Shown: piece by piece, positions 8,416 through 16,934 of the stretch
How positions within the stretch are numbered: position 1 is the stretch's first letter
How the letters are laid out: each line of letters begins with the position of its first letter
Assembly (NCBI GenBank): GCA_964387685.1
Contig: CAYLXK010000022.1
Location: forward strand, 34,991 to 98,990
Direction: 5' to 3'
DNA length: 64,000 bases
From: Bryobacter sp964387685
Lineage (GTDB): Bacteria > Acidobacteriota > Terriglobia > Bryobacterales > Bryobacteraceae
Position numbers and translations under genes: made by a program
Notes under the pieces: model-generated
The model's database searches: none
What the model saw: only the letters and a program-made list of their open reading frames with translations
What the model was told of the DNA's origin: nothing

Positions 8416-9027
8416 ATGAAATTGCTACCAACCGATTTAGAAGTAGTGGAGCTGATGCGCCAAACCGGCGCTTTACGGCGCGGCCACTTCATCTACCCCG
8501 ATGGCACCTATACCAACGAGTATCTGCAGGTCGCGCTGGCCATGCGCGACTATCACAACGCCAAAATTCTGAGTGTGGCACTGAGCCGCAAGATTCGCGC
8601 CAACACCGAATTGCGGGCCATGATTCCGAGACTCTCGATCGTCGCGCCAGCCACGGGCGGGCTGCCGGTGGCCTACGGGGTGGTGGAAGCCCTCGGCGCC
8701 AAAAGCGTCTATTGGGCCGAGGAAGACGTAGAACGGCAACCGCAACGCTTCCGGCAGTTTGTGGAGCCCGCTCCCGGCGACAAAATCCTGCTTGTCGACG
8801 ACATCCTACGCACCGGCCGCAAACTGCTTGCACTCAAGGCGCTAGTGGAAAGCTATGGCGCGGAGGTAGTGGGCTTGGCGGTGATGGTCTATCAGCCCTG
8901 GCCGGACACTCCGGATTTCTCGCCTCTGCCACTCTTCTATTTGGCCAAGCTGGAAAGCTTCGCGGCCAAAGAGGTTCCGCCCGAATTGCGGGGCGCCGAA
9001 ACCGCGATCACCAAGGTCTGGATCTAG
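8416..9027 (+). CDS. pyrE: Orotate phosphoribosyltransferase family protein
   Basis: 203-residue type I phosphoribosyltransferase. The PRPP-binding loop is ILLVDDILRTGRK and the N-terminal hood GALRRGHFIYPDGTYTNEYLQ resembles PyrE. The expected reaction is transfer of phosphoribose from PRPP to orotate in pyrimidine synthesis. It begins 24 bases after the transferase stop with an AAGGA site upstream. No other pyr genes are nearby, so a related transferase activity is possible. The last bases CTAG are shared with the stop of the convergent gene. Confidence 0.82.
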   Translation: MKLLPTDLEVVELMRQTGALRRGHFIYPDGTYTNEYLQVALAMRDYHNAKILSVALSRKIRANTELRAMIPRLSIVAPATGGLPVAYGVVEALGAKSVYWAEEDVERQPQRFRQFVEPAPGDKILLVDDILRTGRKLLALKALVESYGAEVVGLAVMVYQPWPDTPDFSPLPLFYLAKLESFAAKEVPPELRGAETAITKVWI

Positions 9028-9779
9028 TTCTTGGCGTAGATGAAAAGCCGGCTCGGTGCGTCCTCCGGCAGAAAATAGAGGCGGCCTTCGCGGTAAGTCA
9101 TGCCTTCATTCGTCATCGGCAAGCCGCGGTCCGTTACGCCGGCGCGCAGTCGCCGAACTAGCGTCAGATCCGGTAACGTTAGCCATTCCACGGCTCCTGC
9201 GTTACGAGACTGGTTTCCGGCTCCCATCAGGAGAGCCCCGTCCATCTTGAGATCCTGCCATTCGGTGGGGGAGGGATTGGCGCGCCGGTCCAGCTCTTTG
9301 CCGTCCTTCGACCAGGTGTAGATCGTCCGGCTGGACCAGCTTCCGCCCACTAAACGGTCCCGCGCGGCGGCGACGCATCCGATGTGGTCGTTTACAAGAA
9401 AAGCGGACTCCCGCGCCAGCGTCTTCTTGTTCCGCTTCTCAATGTTGGTGGGGCCGTCGCGGTCGTACTCCGCAACCGGGACCCAAATCGAATCTCCATC
9501 CCGCTCAATGCCTCCCGGATGAATCTTCTTTCCGTCCTGGACTTCCACACTGCCTTGGGTGGCACCATCGCTCAACGAAATTCTGTAAAGAAAACCCTTC
9601 CCTTGGCGCCGGTCCACCGAAGAGACCCAAAGCTGGTCGCCTTCGACGTCAATTCCTTGCACATGGTGCAAATCCCCCTGGATTTCGACCGTGCGCACCA
9701 ACTTCCACGAGTTGAGGGATTCCTCAGGCGGCTGAGCCAATAACGCGCCGAGCGCGCAGAGCCAAAACCAATGACGCAT
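9024..9779 (-). CDS. Secreted beta-propeller-like protein (DUF6454-like)
   Basis: 251 residues with a short cleavable-looking signal (MRHWFWLCALGALLAQ). Repeated strands such as HVQGIDVEGDQLWVSSV, IHPGGIERDGDSIWVPVAEYD and GVTDRGLPMTNEGMTYREGRLYFLPED look like blades of a propeller. This resembles what I know as DUF6454, with no experimental function known to me. It lies 22 bases after argR in the same direction and so may be on the arginine operon transcript, although nothing in the protein points to arginine. The stop codon shares CTAG with pyrE. Confidence 0.65.
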   Translation of the reverse strand: MRHWFWLCALGALLAQPPEESLNSWKLVRTVEIQGDLHHVQGIDVEGDQLWVSSVDRRQGKGFLYRISLSDGATQGSVEVQDGKKIHPGGIERDGDSIWVPVAEYDRDGPTNIEKRNKKTLARESAFLVNDHIGCVAAARDRLVGGSWSSRTIYTWSKDGKELDRRANPSPTEWQDLKMDGALLMGAGNQSRNAGAVEWLTLPDLTLVRRLRAGVTDRGLPMTNEGMTYREGRLYFLPEDAPSRLFIYAKN

Positions 9780-9801
9780 GGTTGTCAGGATAGCGAAGCT
9801 C

Positions 9802-10227
9802 TTAGCTCAGAGTCTCGGTCAGGTAGCGGGCGAATTGTTCGGCGGCGTTTGCCTCCGGCATGGCAATGAAGATTGTGTCGTCGCCGGCAATCGTGCCCAC
9901 CACGCCCGGCCAGTCCTCGGTATCCAGCGCGATTGCAAGGCTCATGGCGTGCCCAGGCGATGTCTTAATGACAACGAGGTTCTGCGCCGCCGCCGCGGAG
10001 GTCATGTACTCCCGGGCCAGGCTTAGAAAACGGGGAGAAGCGCCGCCCACATCGCTATAGCCTGCAGCCGTTTTAACCAGTCCCAATTCCCGGATGTCCC
10101 GCGACAACGTTACCTGCGTCGTCTCAATGCCTTCGGCTCGGAGCAACTGGGCCAGCTGCTCCTGGGTATGAATCTCCTGCTCGACAATGAGCGACAAGAT
10201 CCGGCGCTGACGAAGAGTCTTGTGCAT
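9802..10227 (-). CDS. argR: Arginine repressor ArgR
   Basis: 141-residue ArgR. The N-terminal winged-helix domain (RQRRILSLIVEQEIHTQEQLAQLL, then TQVTLSRDIRELGLVK) binds ARG boxes. The C-terminal domain contains the arginine-binding and hexamerisation segment GTIAGDDTIFIAMPE. It is the last of the three arg genes and its ATG overlaps the argH stop by one base. The tandem ARG boxes at 12614-12648 lie upstream of this same operon, so self-repression with arginine as co-repressor is expected. Confidence 0.95.
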   Translation of the reverse strand: MHKTLRQRRILSLIVEQEIHTQEQLAQLLRAEGIETTQVTLSRDIRELGLVKTAAGYSDVGGASPRFLSLAREYMTSAAAAQNLVVIKTSPGHAMSLAIALDTEDWPGVVGTIAGDDTIFIAMPEANAAEQFARYLTETLS

Positions 10228-11612
10228 CAGATCGTAGGCAAACGGGACTGCGCTTCCTCAAGGGCGAACGCGACGGTGGAGGGCGCCGTCCCGCCGGGCA
10301 CTGCCCGCGTGCCCATACCGACGCGAGGATCCTGCAGTAAGGCCACAAAATCGGGCGTGAACTGCGGGTCGAAATTCGCTAGCTCCTCGGCGCTGAAAGT
10401 GGCGGGATGCTTGCCCGTCTTGATGCCGTGGAGCACCAAGCGTCCAGCCAGCTTGTGGGATTGGTGAAAGGAAAGCCCCGCCCGTGCCAAAGCTTCGGCC
10501 ACGTCCGTCGCCACCACCCAACTCTCGGCGCAGGCCCGCTCGGAAACTTCGGGCCGCAGAGTGACGGATCGGGCCACAATGCCAGCCATGCGCAGGCAAG
10601 TCAGCAACTGGTCTGTCGCTCCAAAGAGGAGTTCCTTATCCTCCTGCATGTCGCGATTGTAGGTCATGGGCAGGCCCTTCATGGTGGTGAATAAGCCCAC
10701 ATAGGCGCCAAACACCCGACCGCTTTTTCCGCGAATCAGTTCGAGCGAATCGGGATTCTTCTTTTGCGGCATCAGGCTCGAACCGGAGGTAACTCCATCG
10801 CTCAACTCCATCCAGCCAAACTCGTCGCTCGAATACAGAATCCAGTCTTCCGATAGCCGCGACAGGTGCAACATGGCCAGGTTCGCCGCGTGCAAGAAGT
10901 CGAGCACAAAGTCCCGATCCCCACTCACGTCCATGGAGTTGCGGGTAATCGCCGCGAACCCCAGATCGCTGGCAATTGCCTGCCGGTCGAAGGGAAAAGC
11001 GCTTCCCGCGAGGGCCCCCGAGCCTAAAGGCAGCACATTCGTGCGCGCGCGGGCCTGGCGCAAGCGCTCCACATCGCGGGCGAACATTTCAAAGTAGGCC
11101 AGTACGTAATGCGGCCACAAGACCGCTTGAGCTCGGCGCAGGTGGGTGTACCCCGGCACGACGGTTGTCGGGTAGCGTTGCGCTAAGGCGAGCAACTCTC
11201 CCATCATTTCCTTAGCCGCATCGATGATCTGATCGATCGCTCCGCGCAGCCAGAGGCGCGTGTCTAGAGACACCTGCTCATTCCGGCTGCGCCCCGTGTG
11301 AATCTTATCGGCTACCGGACCGGCCTTGAGCTTTAGCTGGCGGATCACAAACGAATGGACGTCTTCATCCTCCGCCCCATCAAAATATCCCGCCCGCGCG
11401 GATTCCACCAGAATTTCCTCAAACGCCTCGACGATTCGCACCCGCTCCGCCGCCGTCAGGATTCCAACCGATTCCAACGCGCGGGCGAAGGTCTGAGAGC
11501 CGCGGATATCGGCCTCCACCAAACGCTTATCGAAATGGAGAGACTCCGAGAACTTCTCGAAGTAACGATCCTGGCCGCCCTCGAAGCGGCCTCCATAGAG
11601 CTTGTCTTGCAT
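10227..11612 (-). CDS. argH: Argininosuccinate lyase
   Basis: Splits argininosuccinate to arginine and fumarate, the last step of arginine synthesis. The 461-residue protein begins MQDKLYGGRFEGGQDRYFEKFSESL, the usual ArgH N-terminus. The frame extends further upstream but only into argF, so ATG 11612 is chosen. The superfamily signature GSSLMPQKKNPDSLEL is intact. It sits 13 bases after argF and overlaps argR by one base, making a tight argF-argH-argR unit. No argG, argB, argC or argJ is in the window. Confidence 0.95.
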   Translation of the reverse strand: MQDKLYGGRFEGGQDRYFEKFSESLHFDKRLVEADIRGSQTFARALESVGILTAAERVRIVEAFEEILVESARAGYFDGAEDEDVHSFVIRQLKLKAGPVADKIHTGRSRNEQVSLDTRLWLRGAIDQIIDAAKEMMGELLALAQRYPTTVVPGYTHLRRAQAVLWPHYVLAYFEMFARDVERLRQARARTNVLPLGSGALAGSAFPFDRQAIASDLGFAAITRNSMDVSGDRDFVLDFLHAANLAMLHLSRLSEDWILYSSDEFGWMELSDGVTSGSSLMPQKKNPDSLELIRGKSGRVFGAYVGLFTTMKGLPMTYNRDMQEDKELLFGATDQLLTCLRMAGIVARSVTLRPEVSERACAESWVVATDVAEALARAGLSFHQSHKLAGRLVLHGIKTGKHPATFSAEELANFDPQFTPDFVALLQDPRVGMGTRAVPGGTAPSTVAFALEEAQSRLPTI

Positions 11613-11625
11613 CGAACCAATTATC

Positions 11626-12582
11626 CTAGGCGAGCAGCATGAGCAGCAAAGCCTTCTGCGCGTGCAATCGATTCTCGGCTTGGTCAAAGACAGCGGATTG
11701 CGCGGATTCGATCACCGCATCTGTAGTCTCTTGGCCCCGCTTGGCGGGCAGGCAATGCAGAAAGACCGCTTCGCCGTCCGCTGCCGCCATCAACGCCTCA
11801 TTTACCTGATACGGCTGGAAGCTCCGCTTCCGCGCCTCGGATTCCGCCTCCTGGCCCATGCTCGCCCATACGTCCGTATACACCGCGCTAGCGCCCGCTG
11901 CCGCTGCAAACGGGTCGTGGGTAACCTCAATCGATGCGCCACTCTGTGCCGCGAAGGTCCTTGCCTGCTCTAGAATGCCGTCCTGGGGCTCGTATCCCTT
12001 TGGACAAGCCACCGCCACACTCATACCGAGCCGAGCGCCATTCAGCATCAACGAGTGGGCCACATTGTTGCCATCTCCTACAAAAGCCAGCTTGCGGCCC
12101 TTCACCGAGCCAAAGCGCTCTTCCAAGGTTTGCAGGTCCGCGAAAGCCTGGCAGGGATGGTACATGTCGCTCAGCGCATTAATCACCGGTACACTGGACC
12201 ACGCGGCCAATTCTTCGATGGTCTCTTGCGAAAACGTCCGCGCGACGATTCCGTTGGTCCAACGCTCCAAGTTCCGCGCTATGTCCTTGACCGGCTCCCG
12301 GTCGCCAATTGGACCCATGCTCACCACGGCGTCTCCGCCCAGTTGCTTAATCGCCAATTCGAAAGTGAGGCGCGTGCGCAGCGAGGGTTTTTCGAAAAGC
12401 AGACTCAGATAACGATGGCGAAGTGCGCTGGCGTAGCGGGTAGGGTTTCGCTTAATGTCCCGAGCTAGATCCAAGAGTTCGCGCAATTCCGAGCCCGAAA
12501 TGGAGAGGTCGCTAGTGAGATCCGCGGCCTGAATGCACGGGCTGGCGATCGCGGGGTCCTGAATAGGAGTAGGGCTCGGCAT
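11626..12582 (-). CDS. argF: Ornithine carbamoyltransferase
   Basis: 318-residue carbamoyltransferase making citrulline from ornithine and carbamoyl phosphate. The carbamoyl-phosphate motif is FEKPSLRTRLTFE (SLRTR in place of STRTR), followed by HPCQAFADLQT, VFLHCLPAKRG and the ornithine-side segment TDVWASMGQE. The HCLP motif argues for ornithine rather than acetylornithine as substrate. ATG 12582 has an AGGAG site 6 bases upstream; an upstream in-frame start at 12624 would fall inside the first ARG box and is rejected. It leads the arg operon. Confidence 0.94.
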   Translation of the reverse strand: MPSPTPIQDPAIASPCIQAADLTSDLSISGSELRELLDLARDIKRNPTRYASALRHRYLSLLFEKPSLRTRLTFELAIKQLGGDAVVSMGPIGDREPVKDIARNLERWTNGIVARTFSQETIEELAAWSSVPVINALSDMYHPCQAFADLQTLEERFGSVKGRKLAFVGDGNNVAHSLMLNGARLGMSVAVACPKGYEPQDGILEQARTFAAQSGASIEVTHDPFAAAAGASAVYTDVWASMGQEAESEARKRSFQPYQVNEALMAAADGEAVFLHCLPAKRGQETTDAVIESAQSAVFDQAENRLHAQKALLLMLLA

Positions 12583-12613
12583 GGATGCTCCTTTGCAAAA
12601 TAAAAGAGTCGGC

Positions 12614-12648
12614 TGAATAAACATTCAACCGACATGCATAATCATACA
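12614..12648 (-). promoter_or_regulatory. Tandem ARG boxes (ArgR operator)
   Basis: TGAATAAACATTCA (12614-12627) has both half-sites of the ARG box consensus TGAAT-N4-ATTCA. TGCATAATCATACA (12635-12648) matches 8 of 10 half-site positions. Their centres are 21 bp apart, the spacing known for ArgR hexamer binding to paired boxes. Box 2 overlaps the -10 element and box 1 lies just past the expected transcription start, so bound ArgR would block the promoter. Confidence 0.85.
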
Positions 12649-12669
12649 GCAGCGAGGGAAGCTTGTAAA
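12641..12669 (-). promoter_or_regulatory. Sigma-70 type promoter of argF-argH-argR
   Basis: On the minus strand TTTACA (12669-12664), a 17-bp spacer and TATGAT (12646-12641) make a near-consensus promoter. The start site should be near 12634, giving a leader of about 50 nt. Confidence 0.85.
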
Positions 12670-12681
12670 TGGTAGACGCGC

Positions 12682-14448
12682 CTATCGACTGAGCAATTCC
12701 CGAATCAGTGGCGCGACGTCGATCGTCTTTAAAGACGCTGGGCGCGAATGGATCTCTGGGCCGGCATGCAAGAACAGCGCCAGCAGATCGTTTCGTGTCG
12801 GCAGCGGACCATGCTCGCCTCGAGGCCGGTCCAGGCCCTGTGTCACCGGCCCGGTTTCCACGGAACTCAGTGACCAGCCAGCTTCGAGGTCGAAATAGAG
12901 CTGCGCCCCGCGGTCGCCTCCAACGCCGTAAGACTGAGCGATTTCCTCCGGCCAAAAAAACCTGGAAAAGATCTTCCGCCCCCCAACTTCATAGTTCTCC
13001 AAACGGATTCGTAACTCATCCAGCAGCGGCCGCACCTGATCAGGCTCCACCAGGCCGCCGCGCCATTCCGACGTGTTCACGAAAAGCCCGTAATAGCTGG
13101 CGAAGACCTTGTCTCGGTAGCCCCACTCTTTGAGAAGAACGTTCAGGCGTAGTTCGTTCCCCATCGACGTCATGCCATGATCGCTCACGACAATTAGGTG
13201 GTCCTGGTTACGCAGCAAGGACCAGAGCTCCGCCACGCGCCAGTCCACAATTTGATAGCCCCATTCCCGGAATGGCTCCAGGAAAGGATCGCCCCGCACC
13301 GCTTGGCCCCACCACAAGTGAAGCAGGTCATCGGGCGTGCTGATGTAATCCACCAGAAGCTTCGGCCGATACTCGTCCAGTAGTATCCGGCTATGCGCCA
13401 TCGTCTGGCGCGCGTGGAGTTCCAGCGTTTCCATAAAGCGGCGTTCCGCTCTGCCGTCCCTTTCAATTGGCCCAAAGCCGCCCCGTTGATAAATAGCGCC
13501 CGCGCCATTTCCCACAAAACCGCCAGCAGCCAGCAATTTAGTTTTCACCGCCTCGTTTTGATCGGTGCCTCCGCTGCATACGCTCAGTGCCTTGCCGGGC
13601 GTTTGATAGAGAAGAAAGCTCCGGCCGTCTTCGCTCAACTCGAAAAGCCGGAAGAAGATCGCACTCGCACTCCCCAGCGGCAAGCTGTCGCTAAAGTAGC
13701 GGGCCAAACGCCGCGGCCTTCGGGACGCGTCCAGAGGCTCGTCCTCGGCGGACCGATAGGCAACGTCGACAAAAGCGGAGCCTTGAACGGTAGCGATGCG
13801 AATCGTGTCGTAGCGTCGGCTCTTGGCATACACCGCGCCCCAGAAGCGGGTCTTCTTGGAAGTGAATTCGAAGTAGCGAAGCGGCCTTTTCGATTTCGGG
13901 ATCCAGGAGGCGGCCTCCGGCGCCCTGTCGAGCCATTGGACGAAACGCCCTTCGAGAAGCTGCTCCGCCGCGATTTCTTCGGTTTGATAACCGTTGGCGA
14001 GCGTAACATTCGCGCCGGAGTTAAGAGGCGTGCAGGGAAAGCCTTGGGTCGGATTATGTGCCACCGTTGAAACGCCGTGTTGGCCCAGCGGCACCCAGAA
14101 ATGTTCCACGTCCAGTTGCTCGGCGCGAAAGCCGTTAACTCGCTCATCGAAGCGATAGTTAGCGCGGGGCCGGCGCGCCACTTGGTTCGCCGTGACGCCA
14201 TTGCGGTCGCCGTAGACGCCCGTGAAAATGCTGGCGTGCCCCGCCGCAGTCAGGCTCGGGAAAGCCGCCTGCATCGGCGCCGCCACGCCTTCTTTCGCCA
14301 TTTTTTGCATGCGGCGCATCGACGCGGCGGCCGGGTCCCTAGTGAAGGCTTCATAGCCGAAGCCATCCAGGCTGATCAGAAAGACGCGTGCGGGTTCCTG
14401 CGCCAAGGCTGAAATCGCCACCGCAAGCAGGATGCCAGGCCCTCGCAT
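12682..14448 (-). CDS. Exported type I phosphodiesterase/nucleotide pyrophosphatase family protein
   Basis: 588-residue alkaline-phosphatase-superfamily enzyme with an N-terminal signal (GILLAVAISALAQ). The metal-binding and nucleophile regions are visible: VFLISLDGFGYEAF near the start, FPSLTAAGHASIFTGVYGDRNGV (Thr/Ser nucleophile region), and HLIVVSDHGMTSMGNE with the Asp-His metal ligands. Members hydrolyse phosphodiesters or nucleotides outside the cytoplasm; the substrate here is unknown. It starts 3 bases after leuS and so belongs to the aldo/keto reductase-leuS transcript. It ends just upstream of the argF promoter. Confidence 0.86.
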   Translation of the reverse strand: MRGPGILLAVAISALAQEPARVFLISLDGFGYEAFTRDPAAASMRRMQKMAKEGVAAPMQAAFPSLTAAGHASIFTGVYGDRNGVTANQVARRPRANYRFDERVNGFRAEQLDVEHFWVPLGQHGVSTVAHNPTQGFPCTPLNSGANVTLANGYQTEEIAAEQLLEGRFVQWLDRAPEAASWIPKSKRPLRYFEFTSKKTRFWGAVYAKSRRYDTIRIATVQGSAFVDVAYRSAEDEPLDASRRPRRLARYFSDSLPLGSASAIFFRLFELSEDGRSFLLYQTPGKALSVCSGGTDQNEAVKTKLLAAGGFVGNGAGAIYQRGGFGPIERDGRAERRFMETLELHARQTMAHSRILLDEYRPKLLVDYISTPDDLLHLWWGQAVRGDPFLEPFREWGYQIVDWRVAELWSLLRNQDHLIVVSDHGMTSMGNELRLNVLLKEWGYRDKVFASYYGLFVNTSEWRGGLVEPDQVRPLLDELRIRLENYEVGGRKIFSRFFWPEEIAQSYGVGGDRGAQLYFDLEAGWSLSSVETGPVTQGLDRPRGEHGPLPTRNDLLALFLHAGPEIHSRPASLKTIDVAPLIRELLSR

Positions 14449-14451
14449 CTT

Positions 14452-16899
14452 TTAGCCTTTGACGACGATGTTCACGAGCTTGCCCTCGAGAACGATCACT
14501 TTGACAATCTCTTTTTCGCCCAGGAAAGCAGCCACCTTTTCGTCCGCCTTCGCCGCGGCCACCGTCGCATCCTGGCTGGCGCCAACCGCGATTCGAATAC
14601 GCCCGCGCAGTTTGCCGTTCACCTGCACCGGAAGCTCCACCTCGTCTTCCGTCAGGTAGTCGGCGTTTACCTCCGGCCAGCGTTGCCGGAAAACCGGTCC
14701 CCGCTCGCCCAGTTCTTCCCAGAGCTCCTCGGCGATAAATGGCGTGAATGGCTCCAGCAAGAGAACCAGCGACCGCAATATCTCGGGCAGTGCCTTCGCG
14801 GTCAAGCCTTCCTCGCAGGCATAGAGCTCATTGGTCAATTCCATCAGGGCCGCAATCGAGGTGTTGAAATGCCAACGCTGCTCGAAGTCCTGGGTGATCT
14901 TGCCGATGGTTTGGTGCAGCTTGCGCAAGGCCCGCCGGTCGGCGTCGCTGAATTCCGCCGCGTTGCCGCTCATGCGGTCCACATTGCGCGTGACAAAGCG
15001 ATAGACGCGGCCCAGGAATCGATATTGGCCCTCGACGCCCGTTTCCTGCCAGTCCATGTCTTTGTCCGGCGGAGCCGCGAACAACACGTAAAGCCGGCAG
15101 GTATCCGCCCCAAACTTGGCCACCATCTCCTCGGGGTCCACGATATTGCCCAAGCTCTTGGACATCTTCGCGCCGTCCTTGAGCACCATCCCCTGCGTAA
15201 ACAACTTGCGAGTCGGTTCCGCGTTCGTAATCAGGCCCAGGTCCCGCATCACCTTGGTCCAGAAGCGCGAGTAAATCAAATGCAGGATCGCGTGTTCCAC
15301 GCCGCCAATGTATTGGTCGATGGGAAACCACTGCGCGACGATTTTCGGATCGAAGGGCGCTGAAGAATTCTTTGGGTCGCAATAGCGGTAGAAGTACCAA
15401 CTGGAATCGACGAAGGTATCCATTGTGTCCGTCTCGCGTCTAGCCGGGCCGCCGCACTTCGGACAATCCGTTTTCCAAAAGGCCTCATGGCGGGCCAGTG
15501 GGGACTCCCCCACCCCTGTAATCTCCACGCCCAGCGGCAACTCCACAGGAAGCTGATCTTCCGGTACGGGCACCACGCCACAGGCTTCACAGTGAACCAT
15601 CGGAATCGGTGTGCCCCAATAGCGCTGCCGCGACACGCCCCAATCCTTTAGCCGGTAGGTGATCGAAGGCTCGCCGAAGCCCATTTCTTTGGCGTGCTCC
15701 GCCATTTTCTTCCGGGCTTCCGCTGTCGGCAAGCCGCTAAAGGGCCCTGAATTGATGCTGACGCCATAATCTGTAAAGGCCGCTTCCAAGGGCTCCGTCA
15801 CTTCTCCGCCCGAGGGCTTCACCACCGGCCGAATGGCAATTCCGTACTTCGTGCAAAATTCGAAATCCCGCTCGTCGTGCGCGGGGACGGCCATGATCGC
15901 GCCGGTCCCATATCCCATCAAAACGAAGTTGCCTATCCAGATCGGCGTCTCTTCCCCGCTAAAGGGATTGATGGCAACAGCGGCCGTCGCAAAGCCGTCC
16001 TTTTGGAGGGTGCCCGGATCTTTGCGCCCCTGATCGTCGATCATCGCCCGCAGCCGCGCCTGATCTTGCGGGAATATCAGCTCGCCCGCCAGCGGGTGCT
16101 CCGGAGCCAGAATTAGGCAGGTCGCCCCGTAAATCGTGTCCACGCGCGTGGTGAAGACGCGAATCTTATCCCCGCGCCCTGCAATGCGGAAGTCCACCTC
16201 GGCGCCCTCGCTCCGGCCAATCCAGTTGCGTTGCATGGTGAGCACGCGCTCGGGCCAACCCTCTTCGAGTGTGGCCATGTCGGCCAGCAATTCCTCCGTG
16301 AACGCGGTCGTTTTCAGAAACCACTGTTCCAGCGAACGCTGCTCCACGGGAGTGTCTTCATGCCGCCAACAGCAGCCGTCTACCACTTGCTCATTGGCTA
16401 GCACCGTCGCGCACTGGGGACACCAGTTGACGAGCGATTTCTTGCGATAGGCCAAGCCCCGCTCATACATCTTCAAAAAGAACCACTGGTTCCAGCGATA
16501 ATACGCCGGTTCGCAGGTAGCCACTTCACGGTCCCAGTCGAGCGAGAAACCAAGCCGCTTCAAGCCCTTCTTCATCTGCGCAATGTTCTGCAGAGTCCAG
16601 TCGCGCGGCTGCCGCCCAGACTTGATAGCCGCGTTTTCCGCTGGGAGCCCAAAGGCATCCCATCCCATCGGATGCAGCACGTCGTAGCCCCGCATCCGCA
16701 TAAAGCGCGCTAAAGCGTCGCCGATCGAATAGTTCCGGGCGTGCCCCATGTGCAATTTGCCGCTCGGATAGGGCAGCATTTCGAGGACGTAGTATTTCTT
16801 GGTGGGATTTTCCGGAGCCCGGTAAAGGGCTGGATCCTGCTCCCAACGGGCATGCCACTTCTCTTCGAATTCTTGGGGGCTAAATTGTTTTTCGGGCAT
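14452..16899 (-). CDS. leuS: Leucyl-tRNA synthetase
   Basis: Charges tRNA-Leu with leucine. The 815-residue protein shows the class I HIGH-type motif HMGHARNYSIGD and the KMSKS loop GAKMSKSLGNIVDPEEM. The CP1 editing domain is present, with the GVSRQRYWGTPIPM segment after it. ATG 16899 gives the usual N-terminus (PEKQFSPQEFEEKWHARWEQD). A longer start (TTG 16959) would lie inside the upstream reductase gene. A 7-bp hairpin abuts the start codon and no clear ribosome-binding site is visible. Zinc-type Cys pairs (CPQC, CEAC, CPKC) are present. Confidence 0.96.
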   Translation of the reverse strand: MPEKQFSPQEFEEKWHARWEQDPALYRAPENPTKKYYVLEMLPYPSGKLHMGHARNYSIGDALARFMRMRGYDVLHPMGWDAFGLPAENAAIKSGRQPRDWTLQNIAQMKKGLKRLGFSLDWDREVATCEPAYYRWNQWFFLKMYERGLAYRKKSLVNWCPQCATVLANEQVVDGCCWRHEDTPVEQRSLEQWFLKTTAFTEELLADMATLEEGWPERVLTMQRNWIGRSEGAEVDFRIAGRGDKIRVFTTRVDTIYGATCLILAPEHPLAGELIFPQDQARLRAMIDDQGRKDPGTLQKDGFATAAVAINPFSGEETPIWIGNFVLMGYGTGAIMAVPAHDERDFEFCTKYGIAIRPVVKPSGGEVTEPLEAAFTDYGVSINSGPFSGLPTAEARKKMAEHAKEMGFGEPSITYRLKDWGVSRQRYWGTPIPMVHCEACGVVPVPEDQLPVELPLGVEITGVGESPLARHEAFWKTDCPKCGGPARRETDTMDTFVDSSWYFYRYCDPKNSSAPFDPKIVAQWFPIDQYIGGVEHAILHLIYSRFWTKVMRDLGLITNAEPTRKLFTQGMVLKDGAKMSKSLGNIVDPEEMVAKFGADTCRLYVLFAAPPDKDMDWQETGVEGQYRFLGRVYRFVTRNVDRMSGNAAEFSDADRRALRKLHQTIGKITQDFEQRWHFNTSIAALMELTNELYACEEGLTAKALPEILRSLVLLLEPFTPFIAEELWEELGERGPVFRQRWPEVNADYLTEDEVELPVQVNGKLRGRIRIAVGASQDATVAAAKADEKVAAFLGEKEIVKVIVLEGKLVNIVVKG

Positions 16900-16921
16900 G
16901 GAAAGACCGGGTGATCTTTCC
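16900..16921 (-). promoter_or_regulatory. Small hairpin abutting the leuS start codon
   Basis: GGAAAGA (16921-16915 on the minus strand) pairs with TCTTTCC (16906-16900) across an 8-nt loop, ending at the leuS ATG. It could limit ribosome access, but the stem is short and the effect is inference. Confidence 0.4.
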
Positions 16922-16934
16922 AGGTTAACGCGCG

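Noticed and set aside
12583..12624. N-terminal extension of argF to 12624
   Set aside because: Would cover the ARG box and ignores the AGGAG site before ATG 12582.
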